From: Klenkia sesuvii
GTDB taxonomy: Bacteria > Actinomycetota > Actinomycetes > Mycobacteriales > Geodermatophilaceae
DNA: 64,000 bases
Assembly: GCF_037083825.1 (NCBI RefSeq)
Contig: NZ_JBAPLU010000021.1
Span: 20,443 to 84,442, forward strand
Direction of reading: 5' to 3'
Part shown: positions 56,682-64,000 of the stretch, in pieces
Numbering within the stretch: the stretch's first letter is position 1
Layout: every line of letters starts with the position of its first letter
Made by a program: the position numbers and the translations under genes
Notes under the pieces: generated by a model
The model's database searches: none
Seen by the model: only the letters and a program-made list of their open reading frames with translations
What the model was told of the DNA's origin: nothing

Positions 56682-56685
<4 letters not shown>
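56071..56685 (-). CDS. folE: GTP cyclohydrolase I
   Basis: The 204-residue first enzyme of folate synthesis, making dihydroneopterin triphosphate from GTP. The zinc ligands lie in STCEHH and in EAEHLCMAMRG; LSKLARLVEVYARRPQVQERM and TTSAVRG are invariant segments. GTG 56685 overlaps the ftsH stop by 4 bases, which links folate synthesis to ftsH expression. Confidence 0.97.
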
Positions 56686-58694
<2,009 letters not shown>

Positions 58695-58891
58695 ACCGAA
58701 GCCGGGCGGGCGGGGTGACCCGCCGGTGCCCGTCGACCCTCCTGCTCGTCCGGGGACGCCGTGCGACCCGAGGTCTCCTGCGTCGCGAGGGGCGACGTCG
58801 TCGGATCGACGGTACACCGCAGCACCTGTGCGTCCGCCGCTCGACGACTGGACGCCCCCTGCATTGGTGAGCTGCAGGAACCGGCCTGCTG

Positions 58892-59470
58892 CTACTGGTA
58901 GACCTCGGGCTTGAGGGTGGCGATGTAGGGCAGGTCGCGGTAGCGCTCGGCGTAGTCCAGGCCGTACCCGACGACGAACTCGTTGGGGATGTCGAACCCG
59001 ACGTACTCCACCGGGACGTCGACCTTCACCGCGTCGGGCTTGCGCAGCAGCGTGCACACCTCGAGCGAGGCCGGCCCGCGCGAGCCCAGGTTCTTCAGCA
59101 GCCAGGACAGCGTGAGCCCGGAGTCGATGATGTCCTCGAGCACCAGCACGTGCTTGCCGGTGATGTCGCGGTCGAGGTCCTTCAGGATGCGGACGATGCC
59201 CGAGGAGCTGGTGGCCGACCCGTAGGAGGACACCGCCATGAACTCCATCTGGGTGGGGAGCTGGAGCGCCCGGGCGAAGTCGCTCATGAACAGCACCGCG
59301 CCCTTGAGGACGCCGACGAGCAGCACCTCCCGGCCCGCGTAGTCGACGGCGATGCGGTCGGCCAGCTCGCGGATCTTGTCGGCGATCTGGGCCTCGGACA
59401 GCAGCACGTGGTCGATGTCGGGGCCGTAGCCGTGGTCGGGTCCCAGGGGGCCGCTGGGTGTGTCGCTCAC
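58892..59470 (-). CDS. hpt: Hypoxanthine-guanine phosphoribosyltransferase
   Basis: The 192-residue purine salvage enzyme. The PRPP loop VLVLEDIIDSGLTL, the LLVGVLKGAVLFMSD segment and the C-terminal VEYVGFDIPNEFVVGYGLDYAERYR block (two adjoining stretches) are all present. GTG 59470 overlaps the tilS stop by 4 bases; tilS-hpt-ftsH is a widely conserved order. Confidence 0.97.
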   Translation of the reverse strand: MSDTPSGPLGPDHGYGPDIDHVLLSEAQIADKIRELADRIAVDYAGREVLLVGVLKGAVLFMSDFARALQLPTQMEFMAVSSYGSATSSSGIVRILKDLDRDITGKHVLVLEDIIDSGLTLSWLLKNLGSRGPASLEVCTLLRKPDAVKVDVPVEYVGFDIPNEFVVGYGLDYAERYRDLPYIATLKPEVYQ

Positions 59471-60450
59471 GGGTGGGGCTCCTCGCTGAGGGGGGCGCCG
59501 GGGAGGGCGCCGGGAGGTGTGCGGTGGCCTTGCAGCGCAAGCCTGCCAGACGCCCGGACGACGCCGGCACCGCCGGGGAGGTCGACCCGGCCCTGCCCGC
59601 GCCACCGCACCACCAGGGCGTCCACGGCCTGCAGGTGCACCGCGGCCAGGTCGGGGACGCCGTGGTCGAGCAGCCACCGCCGCAGCACCCGCCGGCGCAG
59701 CGCGGCCGGGAGCTCGGCCGTCGCCGCGCAGTCGGCCGGGTCGGGCACCGCGGCGGCGAGGGCGTCGAGGGCCTCGGTGTCCTCGCGCAGCATGGCCGCG
59801 GTGCGGGCCAGCGCCGCGTCCACCCCGCCGCCGAGCACGTCCGCCAGCAGGGGCAGCACCTCGGTGCGCACCCGCACGCGGGTGTAGGCCGGGTCGGTGT
59901 TGTGCGGGTCGTCCCAGACCGGCAGGTCCTGCGCCGCGCAGGCCGCCCGGGTCGTCGTCCGCGGCAGGTCCAGCAGCGGGCGCCAGAGGTGGCCGCGCAC
60001 CGGGGCCATGCCCGCCAGCGAGCGGGGCCCGCTCCCCCGGCCCAGCCCCAGCAGCACCGTCTCGGCCTGGTCGTCGCGGGTGTGCGCCAGCGCGATGCGG
60101 GCGCCGTGCGCGGCGGCGACCTCGTCGAGGGCCGCGTACCGGGCGTCGCGGGCCGCCGCCTCGGGGCCGCCCGCCGTCCCGACCTCGACGCGGCGCACGA
60201 GCACCGGGTCCAGCCCCAGCGCGCGCAGCAGCCCCGCCGTCGCCGCGGCCCGGTCGGCCGACCCGGCCTGCAGGCCGTGGTCGACGGTGACCGCACCGGC
60301 GGGCACCCCGGCCCGGGGCGCCTCGAAGGCGACGGCGGCGGCCAGCGCGAGGGAGTCGGCTCCCCCGGAGCAGGCCACCAGGACCGGTCCGGCGCCCAGC
60401 CCGGGGCGGACGGCGGCGCGGACGGCGGCGACCGCCGGGTCGGGTCCCAC
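59467..60450 (-). CDS. tilS: tRNA(Ile)-lysidine synthetase
   Basis: It modifies C34 of tRNA-Ile(CAT) to lysidine. The PP-loop is SGGADS (28-33); VDHGLQAGS, HTRDDQAETVLLGLGRG and WRPLLDLPR follow. At 327 residues it lacks the full C-terminal domain of E. coli TilS, as usual in actinobacteria. GTG 60450 starts 3 bases after the metalloprotease gene. Confidence 0.95.
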   Translation of the reverse strand: MGPDPAVAAVRAAVRPGLGAGPVLVACSGGADSLALAAAVAFEAPRAGVPAGAVTVDHGLQAGSADRAAATAGLLRALGLDPVLVRRVEVGTAGGPEAAARDARYAALDEVAAAHGARIALAHTRDDQAETVLLGLGRGSGPRSLAGMAPVRGHLWRPLLDLPRTTTRAACAAQDLPVWDDPHNTDPAYTRVRVRTEVLPLLADVLGGGVDAALARTAAMLREDTEALDALAAAVPDPADCAATAELPAALRRRVLRRWLLDHGVPDLAAVHLQAVDALVVRWRGQGRVDLPGGAGVVRASGRLALQGHRTPPGALPGAPLSEEPHP

Positions 60451-60453
60451 GGC

Positions 60454-61527
60454 TCAGTAGGGGGTGAGGACCCGGTCGACCCACCGCTGGGGGTCGGTGA
60501 GCTCCTCCTTGCGCGGGAGGGTGCCCGGGGACGTCCAGACGGTGTTGAACCCCGCCATGCCGACCCGGTCGACGACCCCGGCGACGAAGTGCCGGCCGTC
60601 GGCGTACTGCTGCATCTTCTGCTCCAGCCCCAGCAGGCGGCGCAGCACGCGGTCCACCGGGCCGACGCCCTTGCGTCGCTGGCCGAACCGCCGGCGCAGG
60701 GTGCGCACGCTGGGCACGACGTCGGGGCCGACGCCGTCCATGACGAACTCGGCGTGCCCCTCGACCAGGCTCATCACCGCGGTGACCCGGTCGAGCACGG
60801 CCTGCTGGGCGGGGTCGGCGACGAGGGCCATCAGCCCGCCGGGGGCGTTCCCCTCGACCGGTGCGCCGCGGACGGCGTCGGAGAGGCTGCGCACGACGTC
60901 GCGCAGCCGCTCGCGCAGCACGGCCGGGTCGAGGTCGCTGGCCCGCACGAACTCCTGGACCTGCTTCTCCAGGTAGGTGTGCAGCCACGGGAACGCGGTG
61001 AACTGCAGCTGGTGGGTGACCTCGTGCAGGCACACCCACAGCCGGAAGTCGTGCGGGTCGACGCCCAGCTTCTGCTCGGCCTCCACGATGTTGGGGGCCA
61101 CCAGCAGCAAGCGGCCACCGCTGCCGAACACCTCGTACTGGCCGAGCACCTTGGTGGACACGAACGACAGCACCGCGCCGGCCTGGACCCCGGTCACCCG
61201 GCCGCCGACCGCCCGGGCCAGCGCGCCGGGCGCGCTGGCGGACCTCTCCTGCAGGGCGTCGGTGAGCGGGTCCAGGAGGGCGGCCATGCCGGCGGTGTTG
61301 GCCTCGACCCAACCCGGCCGGTCCACCACGGCGGTGACGGGGGTGGGGGCGCCCGCGGCGGGCGCGAGGCCGGTGAGGCCCTCCACGTGGGCGACCGCGG
61401 TGGCCGCGCACTCCTGCAGCTCGCGGACGACGGCGGCCGCGTCGGCGCGGGTGGTGGCCGGCCCCGGGCGGGACAGCCGGCGGGCGGTGCGTCCGGCGAG
61501 GTCCCAGTCCACCAACGAGCTAGCCAT
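60454..61527 (-). CDS. Zinc-dependent metalloprotease-type protein (Rv3626c-like)
   Basis: A 357-residue protein of the family once annotated as coenzyme F420 biosynthesis-associated. HEVTH at 168-172 gives zinc ligands and the catalytic Glu, and EGHAEFVMDGVG downstream supplies a third ligand. No signal peptide is seen. It lies between dacB and tilS as Rv3626c does. The substrate is unknown. ATG 61527 has a TACCTT box 7 bases upstream and no ribosome site. Confidence 0.9.
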   Translation of the reverse strand: MASSLVDWDLAGRTARRLSRPGPATTRADAAAVVRELQECAATAVAHVEGLTGLAPAAGAPTPVTAVVDRPGWVEANTAGMAALLDPLTDALQERSASAPGALARAVGGRVTGVQAGAVLSFVSTKVLGQYEVFGSGGRLLLVAPNIVEAEQKLGVDPHDFRLWVCLHEVTHQLQFTAFPWLHTYLEKQVQEFVRASDLDPAVLRERLRDVVRSLSDAVRGAPVEGNAPGGLMALVADPAQQAVLDRVTAVMSLVEGHAEFVMDGVGPDVVPSVRTLRRRFGQRRKGVGPVDRVLRRLLGLEQKMQQYADGRHFVAGVVDRVGMAGFNTVWTSPGTLPRKEELTDPQRWVDRVLTPY

Positions 61528-61534
61528 GGGGACG

Positions 61535-61540
61535 AAGGTA
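61535..61540 (-). promoter_or_regulatory. Leaderless -10 box of the zinc metalloprotease gene
   Basis: TACCTT on the minus strand, 7 bases, then ATG 61527. Confidence 0.55.
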
Positions 61541-61564
61541 ACCGCGGGGCTGCACCACCGTGCA

Positions 61565-61697
61565 CGGTCGTGAGGAGTGGGGCCCGGCGTCCATCGCGAT
61601 CCTCCGGATCGCACCGCGGCCAGGCGCCGTCCCCTGCTGCGACGAGCGCGTCCGTCGTTCGGTCGCGGGACCCTCCGGGCCCCGCTCCTCACGACCG
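61565..61697. repeat. Structured 133-base palindromic element
   Basis: Arms 61565-61587 and 61675-61697 are complementary at 22 of 23 positions (CGGTCGTGAGGAG, one mismatch, GGGGCCCGG). Inside, GCGATCC-tcc-GGATCGC forms a second perfect hairpin. It fills most of the gap between dacB and the metalloprotease gene. Possible roles are terminator of dacB, a stable RNA, or a mobile REP-like element. Confidence 0.7.
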
Positions 61698-61708
61698 AGC
61701 AGGAATCG

Positions 61709-63124
61709 TCAGCAGCCGCAGGAGGCCATCGACTCGGCGACGGCGTCGAGGGCGGCCTCGGCGGCGGCGACGTCACCCGGCGTCCCGTCGGCGAGCAGGG
61801 CGAAGGCCAGCAGCCGGCCGTCGACGGTGACGACGAGGCCGGCCAGCGCGCTGGTGGTCGAGAGCGTGCCGGTCTTGGCCCGCACGGCCCCGGGCGCGGT
61901 CGCGGGGTCGGCGTCGCCGCGGTCGGCCAGCGTGCCGGTGTACCCCGCGACGGGCAACCCCGACAGCAGGGCGCCGGCGACCGGCAGCGAGTCGTCCGCG
62001 GCGGCCTCCAGGACGTCGACCAGCAACCGCGCGGGGATCCGGTCGGCGGTGGACAGGCCGCTGCCGTCGGAGAGGCTGAGCCCGGTCGTGGTGAACCCGG
62101 CGGCGGTCACCGCGGCGGTGACCGCGGCGGCCGCACCGGCGAAGCTGGCCTCCTGGCCGGTGGCCAGCGCGACGTGCCGGGCGAGCACCTCGGCGAGCAG
62201 GTTGTCCGACGCCGTGAGGGCCTGCTCGACCAGCCGCTCGACCGGGGCGGACTGCACCGTGCCCAGCACGCGGGCCCCGGCGGGCGCCGTCCCGAGGGAG
62301 ACCGGCGCACCCGGCGCGCCCAGCGCGGTCGCCAGTGCCCGGCCGGCGTCGGTGCCGGGCTGTCCGCTGCGCTGGCTGAGCCCCGGGGCCACGCGGGCGC
62401 CGTCGACCGCGGCGGCCGTCACCGGGGCGGCGTAGGTGGAGGGCGCGTCACCGCTGCCCCAGCCGGGGGCGGTCAGCGGGCCGGTGAACAGCGCGCCGTC
62501 CACGACGACGGAGGTCACGGGCGTGCCGGCGAGGGCGGCCTGCACCTGGGCGGCGAGGTCGGCGACGGTGGGGGCACCGGGGTAGCTCTGCGACGGCGAG
62601 GTGGTCGACAGGGTGGGGTCCCCGCCACCCACGAGGACCACCTGGCCGGGGTCGGTGCCGGCGACGACGGTGGTCGGGATCGTCGCGCCGGGGCCGAGCA
62701 CGGTGAGCGCGGCCAGCCCGGTCAGCAGCTTGGTGGTCGAGGCGGGGGTGCCCGGGTCGGCGGCGTCGGTGTCGAGCAGGACGGCGCCGGTGGCGACGTC
62801 GACGACCTCGGCCGACAGCCCGCTGCCCAGCGCCGGCACGGTCAGCAGCGGGGCCAACCGGGCCTGCAGGGTCGCCGCGTCGGGGATGGGTGCGCTGCCG
62901 GCCAGCGCGGCCAGCACCGGGTCGGGGGCGGCCAGCTCGGGCAGCACGGCGTCGGGGACGGCGACGGCGTCCTCGGGCACCGCGGCCACGGCGTCGTCGG
63001 GGGCGTCGTCGGTCGCGTCGTCCCGCGTGGCCAGCAGGACGGCGCCGGCGCCGAGCGCGGCCACCACGCACAGGGCCACGAGCAGCTGCCACAGGCGCCC
63101 GGGCCACCGGCGGCGCGGGCGCAC
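61709..63124 (-). CDS. dacB: D-alanyl-D-alanine carboxypeptidase/endopeptidase (PBP4 type)
   Basis: A 471-residue (if started at GTG 63124) penicillin-binding protein of class C that trims peptidoglycan stem peptides. After an N-terminal membrane anchor (RRRWPGRLWQ, then a hydrophobic helix) come the serine motif STTK, SDN in ASDNLL and KTG in AKTGTL. It corresponds to Rv3627c. The start is uncertain: a GGAGGGG site near 63155 is not followed by an ATG, GTG or TTG at a suitable distance, and GTG 63208 overlaps the promoter region. Confidence 0.88.
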   Translation of the reverse strand: MRPRRRWPGRLWQLLVALCVVAALGAGAVLLATRDDATDDAPDDAVAAVPEDAVAVPDAVLPELAAPDPVLAALAGSAPIPDAATLQARLAPLLTVPALGSGLSAEVVDVATGAVLLDTDAADPGTPASTTKLLTGLAALTVLGPGATIPTTVVAGTDPGQVVLVGGGDPTLSTTSPSQSYPGAPTVADLAAQVQAALAGTPVTSVVVDGALFTGPLTAPGWGSGDAPSTYAAPVTAAAVDGARVAPGLSQRSGQPGTDAGRALATALGAPGAPVSLGTAPAGARVLGTVQSAPVERLVEQALTASDNLLAEVLARHVALATGQEASFAGAAAAVTAAVTAAGFTTTGLSLSDGSGLSTADRIPARLLVDVLEAAADDSLPVAGALLSGLPVAGYTGTLADRGDADPATAPGAVRAKTGTLSTTSALAGLVVTVDGRLLAFALLADGTPGDVAAAEAALDAVAESMASCGC

Positions 63125-63217
63125 GGTGACGGTCGGGGCGGTGCCGATGACCCCTCCCGAGGCAGATGCCGGACCCTCGGCACACCACGGGCGCCGGGCG
63201 TGGGCCACACTACGTCG

Positions 63218-63712
63218 GTGCAGTTCGACGTGACGGTAGAGATCCCCAAGGGCCAGCGGAACAAGTACGAGCTGGACCACGCCACTGGACGCATCCGGCT
63301 GGACCGGATGTTGTTCACCTCGACGCGGTACCCGGCGGACTACGGGTACATCGAGGCGACCCTGGGTCAGGACGGTGACCCGCTGGACGCGCTCGTCCTC
63401 TTGGAGGAGCCGACGTTCCCCGGGTGCCTCATCACCTGCCGGGCCATCGGCATGTTCCGCATGACCGACGAGGCCGGCGGTGACGACAAGGTGCTGACCG
63501 TGCCGGCCACCGACCCGCGCATGGCCCACCTCAAGGACATCACCGACGTGTCCGAGTTCGACCGGCTGGAGATCCAGCACTTCTTCGAGACCTACAAGGA
63601 CCTCGAGCCCGGCAAGAGCGTCGAGGGCGCCAACTGGGTCGGCCTGGCCGAGGCCGAGGCCGAGATCAACGCCTCCTTCGAGCGCGCCAAGCAGGCCTCG
63701 GACCACCACTGA
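63218..63712 (+). CDS. ppa: Inorganic pyrophosphatase
   Basis: The 164-residue family I enzyme hydrolyses pyrophosphate. Active-site segments are KYELDHATGRIRLDR, YPADYGYI, DGDPLDALVL and KDITDVSEFD with the metal-binding Asp residues. GTG 63218 has a CACACT box 6 bases upstream. It is divergent from dacB, as in M. tuberculosis. Confidence 0.98.
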   Translation: MQFDVTVEIPKGQRNKYELDHATGRIRLDRMLFTSTRYPADYGYIEATLGQDGDPLDALVLLEEPTFPGCLITCRAIGMFRMTDEAGGDDKVLTVPATDPRMAHLKDITDVSEFDRLEIQHFFETYKDLEPGKSVEGANWVGLAEAEAEINASFERAKQASDHH

Positions 63713-63739
63713 CCGCACCTACCGCACCCGGACGACCGA

Positions 63740-63770
63740 GGGGCGCCGCACCTGACGGGTGCGGCGCCCC
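63740..63770 (+). terminator. Terminator of ppa
   Basis: A 13-base-pair perfect stem (63740-63752 with 63758-63770), 5-base loop, then TCTGCGT. Confidence 0.85.
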
Positions 63771-63794
63771 TCTGCGTACCGAGCCCGGCCGTCT

Positions 63795-64000
63795 CAGAGA
63801 GTGTCGGGTAATTGATCCAGCGCGTTCAGTGAGGGCGCGACTGGTGTTGTGATGGGCTCGGCGTGGCGCCACCGGTCAGGTCCTGCGGTAGTGATGGTGC
63901 CGGTGGCATGTGCGTGTGTACCTGCAAGCCGGCTTACTCCTCGTCGCTGACCGACGCCGAGTGGGCGTTGGTGGCTTCGTTGCTGCCGGCCCATGACCCC
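63795..64000 (+). mobile_element. Left part of an IS5-like insertion sequence
   Basis: Sequence composition changes after the ppa terminator (more AT and TG-rich), beginning with GAGAGTGTCGGGTAATTGATC-like text resembling an IS end. It continues into a transposase start at 63908. The exact end and the other half are not visible. Confidence 0.55.
63908..64000 (+). CDS. IS5-like transposase, N-terminal 31 codons only
   Basis: From ATG 63908 the frame reads a short Cys-rich leader, then SLTDAEWALVASLLPAHDP. The pattern LTDxEWxLVxxLLP is the standard start of IS5-group transposases. The gene runs off the right edge, so completeness is unknown. Confidence 0.75.
   Translation, partial: MCVCTCKPAYSSSLTDAEWALVASLLPAHDP

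Overview
This is a GC-rich actinobacterial chromosome segment with many GTG starts and long runs of genes overlapping by 4 bases. The gene order from rlmB (23.3 kb) to ppa (63.7 kb) follows the Mycobacterium tuberculosis Rv3579c-Rv3628 region: rlmB-cysS-ispF-ispD-carD, an LpqE-like lipoprotein, radA-disA, mutY, clpC, lsr2, lysS-coaX-panD-panC, folK-folB-folP-folE-ftsH, hpt-tilS, a zinc metalloprotease, dacB and ppa. Together with groEL-thrC-HAD at the left, this suggests a non-mycobacterial actinomycete. Geodermatophilaceae is my best guess, from protein style only, without a database search.

Left part (1-23.3 kb). The 5' part of groEL, under a promoter with two CIRCE operators, is followed by a six-gene minus-strand operon (7807 to 1282). 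It encodes two GAF/degenerate-GGDEF paralogues, an exosortase with its Cys-Arg-His residues, a processive-type membrane glycosyltransferase, a secreted protein with an exosortase-like C-terminal sorting tail, and WecB. I read it as an envelope-polysaccharide and protein-anchoring cassette. Upstream lie thrC, with a SAM-I riboswitch whose closing helix runs into the ribosome binding site, a HAD phosphatase, and an ABC exporter whose ATPase is fused to a secreted alpha/beta hydrolase. Then come a LytR_C protein, a DUF3263 protein, RarD, an antiporter remnant, a frameshifted membrane protein, PTS IIA and IIB with a DeoR regulator but no IIC, tRNA-Thr, an HtrA-type protease and a DUF445 protein.

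Middle part (23.3-39.8 kb). rlmB, cysS, ispF, ispD and carD form one minus-strand unit; ispD seems to start at CTG. UbiA, an iron-sulfur photolyase, the lipoprotein, RadA, the c-di-AMP cyclase DisA, MutY and ClpC follow. An IS30-family element lies between clpC and lsr2, apparently separating lsr2 from its terminator.

Right part (39.9-64 kb). The lysS/coaX/nadC/nadB/panD/panC unit (lysine tRNA charging, NAD and CoA precursors) is followed by an SDR oxidoreductase, a DUF6779-type coiled-coil membrane protein, a DUF1684 protein and an osmoprotectant ABC transporter whose binding protein looks circularly permuted. These genes interrupt the order seen in mycobacteria. The folate operon, ftsH, hpt, tilS, the metalloprotease, dacB and ppa follow, and the window ends inside an IS5-like element. 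A 133-base structured palindrome, a palindrome plus 20-base repeats at the rlmB 3' end, and six start codons with a TAnnnT box 6-8 bases upstream are the main non-genic signals.
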